From assembly GCA_024305745.1 (NCBI GenBank), contig JAHRBS010000015.1, positions 372,001 to 436,000 of the forward strand: a stretch of 64,000 bases of DNA. Direction: 5' to 3'. Shown here in pieces: positions 44,948-56,530 of this stretch; within the stretch, counting starts at the first letter, position 1; every line of letters starts with the position of its first letter. The position numbers and the translations under genes are program-made. The DNA comes from Polyporus tsugae. Its lineage: Eukaryota > Basidiomycota > Agaricomycetes > Polyporales > Polyporaceae. Below the pieces are notes generated by a model. That model was not told the DNA's origin. It did no database searches and was given only the letters and a program-made list of their open reading frames with translations.

Positions 44948-47259
44948 ATGCCCGAAGACCTTACCGTCCCCATCGTCCTCAATCTGGAGCCTCATTACAT
45001 CGACCTGCCCATCAAGAGCTGCTCGTTGTATCCCAAGCTCACAGCCCAGGACGTCCTCACTGCAGCCCGCGAGTTCTGTGTGGAGTACTACAATATAACG
45101 GACTGGGTTCCCAATGACGTGCCAATGCACCTCCGTTACATAAAGGAGAAGGTACGTACCATCGTTAGGGTGGGTGTGTTCTTGCCTAAGTTGTCGTCTG
45201 CCAACTCGTAGTCGAAGGCGTTTGATCCCCATGATGGCGATCCGGATACAATTGCAGCTCGTCTCGGCCTCCCCTCCAAGCAAATCTTAAATACCGACAA
45301 CGTGCGCCAGTACCGTGCAACTATGTGGTATAGAACGACGGGTTACCACGTCTCCTCGGTAGACGTACAACCCTCCCAGTTGCTGTCCGCCTTCGGCAAG
45401 GGGTGGAATCAACGCGTCCACTGGTATGTCGTAGTATGTGGTATGTGAAGTTAAAAGTTATTCACTTGTCGCCTGCGTCTGACCCGAGCCTCCGTTTCCA
45501 GTGTCAACTGTTCCACACCACTGGCCCCATTATATCCCGAGGGATCGCGAACAAGTCCTCCGTGAGTCATTTCGTCAGGCCACCATCACATGCGATCACT
45601 CATAGCTACGTGTAAGAGCGCAATGCGTACATCAAAGCGATGAGACACAAAATTGCCCATCGGATGGAGAACGCAGTCGCTCCACCTTCCACTGTGTCAA
45701 AGTTTCCTGCAAAATTCGATGAAGTACAATCCTCCGAGACTCCTATCTGCATCGGCATTCGCCCTTACAATTCATACGGACCTCACCCCGCTCTTTTCTG
45801 TCGCCCGTTCGCCGACGCGCACAACAAGCAAATGAAGCCTAGCAATGTCAAGGTCGACATGGGCCTCCCAAGGACATTCAATATGAGTGTCTGGCTCGCC
45901 GAGTTCTCGAAGACGTGTTCCGCAACTACCAAGGGTGGGAAGGAGTATGTCTCTGACATCCACAAATTGCTCCGAGTTCTCATTGACGACCCCGGTCTCC
46001 GACATGGTGCCGTGTATCAAGATGGCGACGGCACGGTCTGCGAGTTGGATATGGAAGCGCGATGCAAGACCGCCCACGGTTGGGAGGCGATCTACCTGGT
46101 TATCGAGTGCAAGGAGTGGAGCGGCTCGGGAGGAGACCCGATAGTGCAGGGCATATTAGCGTACCAACGCGCGATTATGATGCCCGAGGTACGAAGGGCA
46201 ACTACTCGGCTTCATCTTGATCTGATGTCTGGATTGCACCAGTTCAAGCACATCCTCCAGATGACTTGTTGTCCTTGCCTGATCATAGGCATATCGAATT
46301 CGCTGATTACGGTTCACATGGTGTATTTCAGCGACCGGGTCTACGGCACGGTCCTCTTCGCGCACTCATTGGGTGGCAGTCAGACAAGCCAGATTCACCT
46401 GGACAGAATGGCGCCCTTCTTCCAGATCATTCGAGACACTGCTGTGCAGTTGCGCAAGTGGTATGCGGAAGTCCACACTGGTACCGACGTTCCCCACGCA
46501 CCCCATCTCTTTCCCCAGCCTTTGTCCATCATCTCCCCTGCTGAGTCCACTGCTGCTGAGTCCGCCGCCAGCCTCGGCCACCTCAATCTCGTCCTCCTCG
46601 AGAGAGTCAGCCCCCTCACGATGCCTCGCTGTTGCCTCTACAAGGGTATCATCAACCGGCTCGACGGCAGCGCTGCGTCCAGGGTCTACGTCAAGTTTGT
46701 TGTGAAGCGATACGGCAAGCTCCAACACGAACTGCTTGCCGATCACGGTTATGCACCGGCACTGCACTACTGCGCCGAAGTCATGCATGGCCTCACGATG
46801 GTCATCATGGATGAGCTGCGAGGCTACAGTCTTACCAAGACCTCCTTGAAGAAGTACACCACAATAATTGAGCACGATATCCGAGCAGCCCTCAATCTCT
46901 TGCATGGCCGGAATTTCGTGCATGGCGACATTCGGCCGCCGAACGTGGTGATCTCAGGCAATCATGCATCCCTCATCGACTTCGACTGGGCTGGGATACA
47001 TGGAGAAGCGCTGTATCCACCCGAGCTCAACCCGGACGTCCAGTGGCACCCCTCAGCGGCGGGAGGTCAGCCCATCTTAGAGGAGCATGACGAATTCATG
47101 TTGAAGCAGCTTACCAACACGGGTTCCAAAGACAAGAAGAGGCTGAGAGAGAGCGGTGGAGAGAGTGGACGGGCCTCCAAGAAGTCGAAAGTGAGCAGCG
47201 AAGGTCTTCGTTCGATGCCACCGCCCACATCTCCGTCTCGGCCGTCTCAGTCGTCTTAG
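44948..47259 (+). CDS. PD-(D/E)XK-like plus protein-kinase-like protein (possible Crinkler-type architecture)
   Basis: Model: join(44948..45151, 45212..45433, 45502..45561, 45619..47259), 708 aa in phase. N-terminal region starts MPEDLTVPIVLNLEP, perhaps a ubiquitin-like header. A middle region has Glu-Leu-Asp, then YLVIECKEWSGSGGDPIVQ, which resembles the E-x-K and Gln of PD-(D/E)XK nuclease folds. The C-terminal kinase-like domain has VKFVVKRYG, catalytic loop HGDIRPPNVVI and LIDFDWAG, so Asp, Asn and Asp are intact. The end is Lys/Arg/Ser-rich (KDKKRLRE, KKSKVS), likely nuclear targeting. This header-nuclease-kinase order is known from Crinkler-like effectors and from expanded basidiomycete kinase families; assignment to either is inference. 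The gene interrupts the mirror-image order of the right arm. Confidence 0.75.
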
Positions 47260-47284
47260 TATTTCATGTAATGCCATCCTCCAC

Positions 47285-47624
47285 TGTGATTATGTATGTA
47301 ATGTATATATCCTAGAAAATCGTGAGGAAGGCGCATATAGAGCTTTCCCATGGAGTTGGAACTCACCATATTCATGGTATCCGAGAGATAGCATGAGCTT
47401 GTTGAGTAGCTGTATGCGCACAAAGCTGTCAAACCGGCCGCCACAGTACTCAGAGGCGAAACCTACCTCAGTGTATTGCTGTCCCTTGAGCCCCGACTTA
47501 TGTGGTGCCTCCAAGAAACCAAAGCCGGGCAAGCTCGGTGCGACGACATGGAAACTAGGATGATCCTCGCCGCCCGCCGTCAAGAGAGGAAGCAGTTTCC
47601 TCACTTCGAGGAAGTGACCCGGCC
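47285..47624 (-). pseudogene. Epoxide hydrolase fragment
   Basis: Minus-strand exons read PGHFLEVRKLLPLL, HVVAPSLPGFGF, GLKGQQYTEV, then after a 54-bp intron LLNKLMLSLGYHEY. These are the segment before the nucleophile of microsomal-type epoxide hydrolases (alpha/beta fold). Splice sites at both sides remain, but upstream exons with the N-terminal domain and downstream exons with the catalytic residues are absent; the expected GGDWG block is reduced to GG-W. It is a truncated relic ending in the 3' flank of the kinase-like gene. Confidence 0.75.
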
Positions 47625-47989
47625 CTATCAGTCAAGATAAGGACGTCTGTGAGCATACATCCACCAGTCTCGACCCCTGGAGCTCCCGATCCCGCTGGCG
47701 TCGAACTATCACTGCACCTCTCAGCGCAATGCCCGAATTGCGCATGGTCGACGTGCGAGCCGAATGAAACATGTCGGGGTACTAGTAGGTACTATACACT
47801 ACCACGAACTGGACCATACGGAAGGACGGGGGCTCGCGGTGAACCACTCACAAATGTTACCACGAGCGCGCAGTCTTCGAGGGAACTTTGCCGGTTGGAA
47901 ACCTATAATATATGGTATCAGTACATAACGGGATGGCGCAGTAGTGCAAGTTACATAACGGCAAAGGAATGTGAGGATAACCATCAAGG

Positions 47990-49155
47990 CTAAATAGGGA
48001 TGCAAAGCATTCCGCGAACACTTGTGCCTAACTTCCTAAGGAGCTTCGCCGGGCGAAAACCTGTGTGTATACTGGTCAGAAATATTTGAGAGCGTCGACA
48101 GCACAAGTTTGCTCACGCTTTGGCTTGCGAGCGTAGTCGTCCGAGGGCTCCGACTCGCCAGCTTCTGATGCGTACTCGCTGGCCGTCCCGCTCATGCAAC
48201 TGTCAGAATCAGAGTCCGAGTCGCCGATGTACGGGTCTTGAGCGATGTACCCCCTCAGAGTGGGAAGGTCAGGATTCCGTTCGTGAGCACTCTGAATGAT
48301 GCTTAGAGGATGTCAGCACAGAAGGAGAGGTTGGCTCAGGGCGTTCGACTCACCTCATGATCGCAAAACGTTCCTTGTACAAGTCTACCGGGTCACCAAT
48401 GTCTTCCTGCTTCAGGTTGGCCGGGAGATCGAGCCAGAGGTGAACGAGGGGGAGGTACTCCGGATCCTCGAAGTCTTCCGGTGGCTCGAAGATGTCGACC
48501 TCACCGGAGATAGCGGCGTCCTTGGGTTGCACGTTGGTAAACGGTGACGAAGGCGCGTGCGCAGAAGCTTGGTCTGCAGGAACGGACAGAGCTCCCTCGC
48601 CAGCCAACTGCATACTCCTCGCGCGACCCTCATCCAAACCGAGAACCGAAGTCATATCGACCCAATCTCTCCCCGGCAGCCGAACCGCGCGGGCGTTGTC
48701 GAAACCCTCCTCCCTGGCATGCACGCGCACGTCCATATCCATTCCAGCCCAGTGGTAGCAGTTGTCGTACGGGAATGCCCCATCCGGACGGATGGGAGGG
48801 CGACCGGCGGGGTGCGTTTCGTTTGGGAAGATCGGCACGCACATATCCGACTCGAACCCTCGCTCCTCGTCGATCGCCCGAAGTGAGGGCCCGACCGGGC
48901 AGATGTTGTAGCCGTACCACGTCTGATCGGGGAATGGCAACGACAAGCCCTACAGACAAGACCATATCAGCGATACGGGTCGCACTATGGGAAAACTTGA
49001 AACAAACATACGAAGGAAGTCAGGACCAAGTACGTCTTCGGACGAATTTCTTGGGCCTCTTGTCTGGCCCGTGCATCAAGATGGGCGACCATGGCGGTAG
49101 GGCCCATTCGAATTGCCGCGTAGACACTGAGAGATGGACAGAAGGGCAAAGTCAT
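47990..49155 (-). CDS. Family B protein, copy B4
   Basis: Model: complement(join(47990..48060, 48117..48301, 48354..48949, 49012..49155)), 331 aa. Exon lengths 144/596/185/71 are identical to B5. All blocks are intact: GPTAMVAHLDAR, FGV-type YNICPVGPSL, FPNETHPAGR, YDNCYHW, PLVHLWLDLPANL, DPYIGDSDSD, FRPAKLLRK and terminal CIPI. Function unknown. It is divergent from pseudogene A2 with 622 bp between ATGs, so B is maintained although its partner has a nonsense codon. About 120 bp after the stop there is an exon-4-like block with its own acceptor (see findings). Confidence 0.74.
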
Positions 49156-49777
49156 GGCAGAAGAACGGGTTAGGAAGGTCGAAGGGCTCAGCCTGAGTCG
49201 AGGGAGAACAGAGAGGGGAAGCGAGAGAGTGGCGGGGAAGTTCGTAAGACGCACTCATAGACGTGACGGTTGCGCTTCTTAAGTACTCCCTTGTTTAACT
49301 GGAACATCTTGGCTGGACGTCTTTTGTATCGCGTCTCGACCTTTGTTGTTGTTTGCTCCGGGTGGCATCAGCGCTCGTCTGTCAACGCTTTTGCACAGGA
49401 TCGGTGGATCTTACTGGACGCATGTTCCAAAAATGCAAAGGGCCAATTGCAAGGTCCAAGCACAATGCAATGTGCCACCCCCGTTGACATTGCCGGAACA
49501 GGCTTGTAAGAGGACCACAAATTATCCTCTATTACAGTCCTTTTCGGGGCCTAAGCTTAACCCTCGGCGAAGCCATCCATGAGATCATTCTTGGTCTTCT
49601 TACAAGCCTGTTCCGGCCGACGGTGCCCCCATACAAAACATGAGTCGGGCCTGTGCGGTTCATTTATATACTTTACTTCGCTAAGCACATTACCACATTC
49701 TCTTCCCCGCACACTCCTTCGCGCTCCAGGCTGGATCCTGTCCGAGACCATTCATTCCACCCTCGTTCTCTACTGCA
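49156..49777. promoter_or_regulatory. Shared bidirectional promoter of B4 and A2
   Basis: 622 bp. Contains GCCGGAACAGGCTTGTAAGA near 49493 and its inverted partner TCTTACAAGCCTGTTCCGGC near 49600, an inverted pair about 126 bp long, matched in the A3/B5 promoter. Confidence 0.6.
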
Positions 49778-51044
49778 ATGGCTACATGTATCGGCTGCTC
49801 ACGCAAGACGTGCGATTTACCGATACCACGCGATCCAAACGCCATATAGAATCAAGGCGACGTCTATGGCCTGAAGGAGTCCGTATACACCCCAATCTAC
49901 GACATCCTCAGGCGTCAAGCCTCCAACCCAGCGGGCGACAGCGATGCCTTGACAAGGTCTCGACAATCGTTTAGCAGCATCACCAGTGTCCCCGATGTAA
50001 TAGAAGACGCTCGCCCCGCCATCATCATGAAGAAGGAAATGAACTGCTGGCGTGGTCCGTTGGTGTGCCTTGCCACCACCTACAGCAACAAGGACATTTC
50101 GGAGCTCCCGCGCATCTTCCGGCATTTCTCCGTTCCCATCGCGCCCCACAACCACATCTCTCCCGGCCACGTCGACCATCTCCACTCGCTGCCTGAGTGG
50201 GAAAAGGAGAATGCCTGGATTATTGCATGGCAGTTCCGGTCCAGAGCCACCCGCAAGGGTCCATGGATTGCACACGTCGACGGAGAGCGCATTCCCTACG
50301 TGTTCGGGGCGGACGCGATGGGGTTCCTCAGAACAGAAAGCAGTGAGAGATGGGACAAGTGGCAGGAGATGTGCAAGAACCCCGCGCTGGCTGCTGAGCT
50401 CGAGGCTGAGCTCATGGTGAGTGCGACCATGCGCATCCGAATCAGGGTTGACTGACTCGTATTGTCCAGAACCACATCGAGCAACGCACCATCGAGAAAC
50501 GCCAGAAACGCTTCTATGTGAGTCCCCCACCGCCCGTCTTGACCTTCGTCGCCGAGCTCACAAATCGGGGGTCTCAAGGCGGTGCTAGAAGCACGGCATC
50601 ATCGTGCGAGTCGGTGGCCACCGCCAATAGTGCTTCATGGCAGAGCAGAGTGCGCAGCCCGACAACAATCCCTGAAGAGCCTGAAAAAAACGTTGTCCCC
50701 GGAGCACCGGGGAAGCCGCGTGAACCCAGGCCCCAGAAGGTAATGTCCTTCAGACGGACTCTGTCGCAACTTTCCCTTACTGTCCCCGCGGTAGTTCACG
50801 GGAAAGCCCCGCACAGGATCTACGTATTCATTCGCCAGCGCATCTGGAAAGAGGGTGAGTTCCATCGCGCGTCGCATAGCATTTCGGGCATTGACTTGTC
50901 TGCGTGATTCTGAAGGCTGACGCAGACAAGAACTCGATCAAGTCGATCCAAAGCCGAACCAGCCTCGCTCAAAAGCCCCAGAGCGGGAGCGGGTTTTTGA
51001 ACAAATTCGACGTGCTGCGCACATTGAAGGTGAATGCGGGTTGA
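49778..51044 (+). pseudogene. Family A pseudogene, A2
   Basis: Starts MATCIGCSRKTC like A1 and A3, but codon 24 is TAG (49847-49849) where A1 and A3 have Tyr. Downstream the frame is otherwise intact through YTPIYDIL, LPRIFRHFSVPIAPH, HLHSLPEWEKENAWII and CKNPALAAELEAEL, then exon 2 (basic, QRTIEKRQKRFY), a Ser-rich exon and a last exon ending near 51044. One acceptor changed from CTCAGG to CTCAAG. A single early nonsense codon plus a weakened splice site suggests recent inactivation, unless translation restarts downstream. Confidence 0.75.
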
Positions 51045-51844
51045 CCACACCTCTGCGGCGCTAGGCCATCGTCTTACGGGTCGCAAGGTATCCTGTATAC
51101 TTTGAATATTTCGTTATGACTGTGTATATACCCTTACATTAATAGTTCAATTGTACGTCCGTACTTCGTCTCCATGAATAGTGGGCGAGGATAGGGTCGG
51201 TCTCGAAGGACGTGAAGACACGAGTGGAGAGGCGCTATATCTTGGCCACATCTCCACCCTGCCCTCGACGCAACGCGTGTGACGAGGACTGCGCTACAAC
51301 GGATATACCACACTGGATAACACGGTACGGGGACGGAACGACTCACCAGAGAGGCCTATTTGACACGAACCGTACGCTAAGCGTACAGGGCAGTGGGCAC
51401 TTGAAACCTGCTCGGGGCCGAGCCTTGCCAGGTGCTTTGTCCCAGAGAACACGGAGATCTGAACGTCGAGTTGCCGACACAGAAACGAGGCACATATACC
51501 GAACAGAATAGGTTGGCAGGATCTCGCGGACGGAAAACTTGCCATGGCCAGCTGGTAGTGAGCGCTAGTGAGCGGTCAGGAGGCAGTCCGAGTGCCTCGC
51601 CAGGCCTGCCAATCAGATCCAAGCGCTTATAAAGGCAAACCACGCTCACATGACTCGGGCAACGCGTCGCGTTGTTTGTTCCTATTTCTCATCGACGCCA
51701 GCAGTGGTCTGGCACGAGGTGCACACGAGGCACTCTCGGTTTTCTCATCTCCATCCACAGAAGAGCCCCAGTGATTATAAGAAGGCAAGTCGTAGTAAAA
51801 ATTCGCCTTGCGTGCCATTACTTACAGGTCCAAAATCTACAGCG

Positions 51845-53474
51845 ATGTTGTTCAAGTCGAGACTTGACAGTGCCGACACGAAGTCTACCCAGGAACTTAT
51901 CGTCTTCTGCCACGCGCAAGAACGCGTCCTTCTTCCCCTCCCAAAAACATTCGAGGTGCGTAAAGCACTTCACTACTTTAACGGGGTTACTGCGGTGGTG
52001 TAAGAAAGACGACAGCCCAGAACTTTCGCTCAACCACTGAGTGTGGCAACAAACTCCAAGCTGCTCGGCCTGAATCATCACCTTGTGTCGCTTGCTGACT
52101 GATGGCACGTTTCAGGACGCTCAGGAAGTCGCGCGGAACGAGTTCTCCCTCATGGGAGAGCTGATTTTCGAAACCGACGACGTACACGGCTTCGAGGACA
52201 CCCACGTCCGCATCCACCAAGCGGCATGGGAGGGAATCAGCCCCATCCTCCGCTCCGTGACGATCAAAGTAGCCAACTCCTCGTCACCCGTCGCAGTGGC
52301 CCGACCGCGTCCCTCGGAGACACTCAGCAGTGGATCGCGCCGCCTCTCGTCCCAGAAGCGCATGTCGATGACTGGCCCCCCACCTGTCCGTCTCTCTGGC
52401 GCGCCTAGTTCACTCGCGCCGGCCGCTCGCATCGTAGAGCGGCAGTCGCTCAGTGCCCGCAAGTCGCCGTTGCCGACGTCCTCGGCGCAGTTCCCCGCGA
52501 TGCCCGTCTACAAAGAGGCAGGCCCGTCCAGCTATAAAAGCAGCCCACCATCCCGCCGGTCGCCTGCCCCTAGGCCGGCGCAGGCGGCGATCGAGGAACT
52601 CGACGACGACGAAGAGGAGGTGCGCCTCCTGTCGCCCAAGAAAAAGAACACGCGGCCGCGCATCATGTCCGACTACGGCGAGGACCGGGGGCCGGAGGAA
52701 TCGGACGAGGCACCCGAGGACGTGCGCAAGGCGAGCGCAGAGAGCAGTGATGAGGAGGAGTTCGACCAGCTCGACGACGCGGATTTCGTGGTGAGCGCGG
52801 GTCTGTCGGGGCGGTCGCAGCCACGCGCGTCGAAGACGTCGCGGACGAGCAGCGCGTCCATCGTCGAACTCGACGGCCCGCCTGCGGGGTGGACGGACAA
52901 GACGGAGCGGTCGCAGCCCGTGCGGCAGCTGGATGGTACGCGTTTCTTCGGACGCCGCGCAAGTCCGTACTGATTTCTCTGCAGCGCCAGAGCCCAAGCC
53001 GAAGGTGAAGACGGAGAAGATCGAGCCCAAGCTCGAGCCGGCATCGTCTCGCTCCCAGGGTAAGCTCGCTTTACCGCCCCCGGAAGTCCAACGTCCTCTG
53101 ACAGTCGCGCTCTCGCAGAATCGCGGCCTGTGACCTCGCAGTCCCAATCCCAGCCCACCGGCAAGTCCGACGAGAGCTTCCTGATCATGATCGAGTATGC
53201 GGACGACCCAGACTCGCGCTCGTTATTCAAGACGCGCGCGCGACACGTGGTTTCGAAGGTGCTCATGCAGGCGTGCCGGACGTTCGAGTTGCAGGCGCAC
53301 TACCACGCGGCGCGGCTCGTGCTCGTTGTCGAGGAAGAGGACGAGGAGACGGGCGAGGTGGTGTATCAGCGCAAGTACACGTGCAGCCGGAACGAGACGA
53401 TGGGCGAGGCAGGTGCGGAGCCGAACGCGAAGTTCTTGGTGGAGATCGCGGAGGAGGACGAGGAGGACGAGTGA
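51845..53474 (+). CDS. Unrecognised nuclear-looking protein, 453 aa
   Basis: Model: join(51845..51955, 52116..52935, 52985..53059, 53119..53474), 453 aa, phases consistent. N-terminal region (LIVFCHAQERVLLPLPKTFED) looks like a compact globular domain; the centre is disordered, Ser/Pro-rich and strongly acidic (DDDEEE) with Lys clusters (SPKKKNTRPR) that could be nuclear signals; a proline/lysine linker (PKPKVKTEKIEPKLEP) follows. The C-terminal about 100 residues are again ordered: FLIMIEYADDP, RHVVSKVLMQACRTFEL, LVLVVEEEDEETG, YTCSRNETM, perhaps a beta-grasp-like fold. I know no named domain for it. It sits between A2 and the second KSSGH gene, with no counterpart in the left arm. Confidence 0.75.
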
Positions 53475-54580
53475 TGGGGAGGTGAGCGCGGATGTTGTCC
53501 CTCTGCGGGTTCTACACTGACGATGAGCGGGTGGAGGAGATAAAATCAGTACGTCGATATGATTGCGCATACGCATGGATGTTACGAGACACGATACTAT
53601 CACGACCCCAGTGTTCGGACGTAAAGGCGCCGGTGGCATTGTTCAAACGATTTGCCTCACTTCGACTGGGCCGATAAGTCTGAATTTTGGTTGGCAGGTG
53701 TAATTGCGTTCAAAGAACCGCCCTACAAAAAATGAGACACATACGATGCCATTTGAGTCAACGAGAAGGGGGAACAAGGGGCCGACCCCAGTGTTCGGAC
53801 AATTCTCCGCTCGTGTGGTCACAATCAGTCACGGATGCCGGGGCTGCCGGTCCTCGGAAATGTCCGTCTCCTCACCAGACGAGCCATAGCTGAGTACCCT
53901 AGCCGACTCGGAGTTTCAGAACCAGTCTCGAATGTCACGCCTTCGAGACCAGTAGCTGTTTCCCCCCCTCGTCCTCTGCCTAGGAACTCGGAAAAATGGG
54001 ATAAAGATGCTAAACATACCCAGAAATGCGCTGACGAAGTTTGGTGCGAAGCGCCGGAGAGGGGTACTGGAGCGAGCCCCGGCGAGATTGCTGGAGCCTC
54101 ACTTGCATCCCTCCCTCCTGCGAGATCGTGACACTGGCTGCACCAATAAACTCCGTTCTTTTTGCATCTGAAACAAAATGCCAGCGCCCATATTCCTGCG
54201 AAGTTGCAAGGTTATCGAGTGGGAAACGAGGGAGCTACGGCGATTCGTCCGAACACTAGGGTCCGTCCGAACACTGGGGTCACGATAGTATACGAATACG
54301 CACCATCTGAACGATGATGCATGGTTTACTGATATAGCGATATCGATTGAACAAAATTAGAGCTCTGCGCTCCAACCAGCCGAGCGGCCTGACTTGGTGC
54401 GAAGTCCGACTCGGAAAACAACGTATCTCCGAGTCCTGGCATCGCTGTTCCACCTACCCAACATTGTTTTATGCTGGCTCTAGTAAATCGGAAATCGCAG
54501 AGAGGCGGAGTCGTTGTTAGTATGTAGTATGAGAAGCGATTAGTTAAGTCTGCGCCGCTCGCGTCACTGTCACTCTCCAC
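53475..54580. other. Intergenic containing nested inverted-repeat element
   Basis: No gene seen. The stretch is mostly the 0.7-kb inverted-repeat element listed separately plus about 290 bp up to the edge of the right KSSGH arm. Confidence 0.5.
53594..54292. mobile_element. Small inverted-repeat element with nested copies (possible Tc1/mariner-type MITE)
   Basis: Left end GATACTATCACGACCCCAGT and the right end, read in reverse, differ at only two positions over about 27 bases (core GACCCCAGTGTTCGGAC). A TA lies at each outer edge (53598-53599; 54286-54287). A second, inner pair of the same core occurs at about 53783 and 54262, so one copy may be nested or arrayed within another. There is no transposase frame. 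The superfamily is uncertain. Confidence 0.6.
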
Positions 54581-55421
54581 GTCAACTTAGTGCCCCACGC
54601 GGTAAGTAAAACACGACCTGGTCGGACCATTCTCAGCACTCACTAATCTGTGTCACCGCCCTAAACGTTAAGTGTTAAGTACTACTAATCACCCAACACT
54701 TGCCCATGGCACACCAACCGTTGCCTCTCGCAGCAACGACGACGACGACGACGACGATGCAGCCGCTGTGGGTTGCAACCAACGTGAACATGTGGGCCCT
54801 CGCAGGGCTCACGAGAGCTACTTACCATGTTGACGGCCCACGGGACGCCCTAGTGACGCCCTTCACGACAACATCACCGTTGATGATCGCACTCGTAAGC
54901 CAGTGTTCCCCACTGTGATAGGGCGTGCCCAGAACTGAGGCAAGTACAGACACAGCGAAGCGACCACATGTGGTTTGTGTAAGTACTTACCCCCAATCCG
55001 ACGTGGACGTGGACCGCCGTACGCCATGTCATAGAACCGCGTCAGCGAGTTCATCAGCGTTCGTGAGCTCCAGCACCTAGCTACCTTGCTAAACTTATTT
55101 ACTGGACCTTTCGCTGGCAGACAGCCTGTTCCCGACAGACAGTTCCCGACTCCAGGCCTCCCGCAACTGCAGGCGATGCAATGTGCCACGACGAAAACGG
55201 ATGCCTGACCTGTCTGACTGATGCACCCCAGACAGTGCACCCACACTCCAACGCCATCTGGTCGAATGATTGGCGGGTTATCTGCTTTGCATGCCCATCA
55301 TCGAGGTACTGTTGCAGAGCATGTGCTGGTATCATACCCGCAGCTATCACTCATCGTCTTGGTGAACGTCGGAATGGTGGAACTGGCCCACCGCGCATGG
55401 GTGCCTCAGCGGTCTGGGGAG

Positions 55422-55428
55422 TATAAAA
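55422..55428 (+). promoter_or_regulatory. TATA box of KSSGH copy 2
   Basis: TATAAAA about 100 bp before the 60-bp 5' UTR intron (55531..55590); conserved with copy 1. Confidence 0.6.
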
Positions 55429-55614
55429 ACGGAGGGCAAGGTCGGCTTGGAATCCCCAGCAGTGTTGACCACTTCTCCCTCGAGCTCGTTGATTTCTTGT
55501 TCTTTCGCCTTTACTTCATCCAACTCTCTGTGAGTCTCTCTTCAAGTTCTCTATTCCTTTCCTTTCCACCGTTGCTGACGCGACCTGCAGTTTCACGTCC
55601 ACACACTTTTCATC

Positions 55615-56151
55615 ATGAAGTTCGCCACTGTCTTCGTTGCCCTCGCCGCCGCCTCCGTCGCTGTCGCCGGCCCCGTCTCCTTCGAGGCTCGTGAGGATTC
55701 ATCCTCGGTCGAGCTCAACGACATCGACACCGCCGCCATCAACTACCTCGTGGCTCGTGGTCTCTTCCACCACAAGTCGTCCAAACACCACAAGTTGTCC
55801 AGCCACAAGTCGTCCGGCCACAAGTCGTCGGGCCACAAGTCGTCGGGCCACAAGTCCGAGTCCAGCGAGCTGCATGTCTCGTTCGAAGACTCCTCCGGTT
55901 CGATCTCTGAAGGACGCAAGAAGGAGGCGACAAAGGCACTCAAGAAGGCCGTCAGCAAGGAGGACCAGAAGAAGTACCCGTACTGCACCGTCGCGTGCGT
56001 CTTCCCCTCCCCTCTCGGGCTCTCACCGCGTTGGTATTGATTGCGGTTCTCCTGCAGGTTCGGTGACGGCGGCTCGGCCAAGTTCCGCTGCTTCTCGAGT
56101 TCGGAGAAGAAGATTGGGCAGCAGGGCCCCGCTGGCGCGATTAAGATCTAA
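55615..56151 (+). CDS. Small secreted KSSGH-repeat protein, copy 2
   Basis: Model: join(55615..55994, 56058..56151), 157 aa. Signal peptide, acidic stretch, repeat region and C-terminus are nearly identical to copy 1. Differences: four instead of five 5-residue repeat units, the first reading KLSSH; HH before the repeat; Gln for Arg near KEDQKKYPYC. The donor is GTGCGT (copy 1 has GTTCGT), the acceptor CTGCAG. Coding sequence is better conserved than flanks would need by drift alone, suggesting both copies are functional or very recently duplicated. Secreted, possibly cell-wall or matrix associated by composition (inference); the Lys/His/Ser repeat could bind polyanions or metals, which is speculation. 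Confidence 0.82.
55789..55848 (+). repeat. 15-bp coding minisatellite (KSSGH, four units)
   Basis: Four 15-bp units; compare five in the inverted paralog at 3421-3495. Confidence 0.85.
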
Positions 56152-56530
56152 TGCGGATGTGATTTTACGAATGCATGTTCATGCTAGAGATGGATTCACG
56201 AAGTACTACCGCCAGTCGTTAGAATGTCAATTTCTCCTGGTGGCCACCACTTCTTATACTCGTGTGTGAGGGATCCGTGCCGTCGTCCTGCGGGTCTTGC
56301 GCAAGTCCTTGATTGGCAAGCTGGTAATATCCCTGCTTTCGTATTCCGGCAGCCGGTCGTCTCCCCCAAGCCTTCACTCCAACTTCTTGGTTCCACTGTC
56401 GAACCGCGCGACCGGCCGTACAAGTCCAGGTGTGGTATGGCCACTGTCCGAAGGCCTACTGACGTCCGTCTTGGATTCCTCCGCCGCAGCCTATCGTCTT
56501 CTGTCTCGCCAGCTTCACGGGAAAGCGAGT

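Larger units (their letters stand above)
47690..51590. repeat. A/B duplication unit 2 (inverted relative to units 1 and 3)
   Basis: Contains B4 (minus) and A2 (plus) with flanks matching unit 1 in reverse. The B4 3' flank also matches the B2 3' flank to the CGACGCCAGCGGGATC block. Edges by eye. Confidence 0.8.
54585..56530. repeat. Right arm of long inverted duplication (KSSGH segment)
   Basis: Inverted counterpart of 2740-4645, including promoter, 5' UTR intron, gene and 3' flank. An (ACG)n run at 54736-54758 is expanded relative to the left arm. Confidence 0.8.

Noticed and set aside
50052..50420. Plus frame overlapping A2 in another frame
   Set aside because: Arg/Ser-rich shadow of the A2 coding frame.
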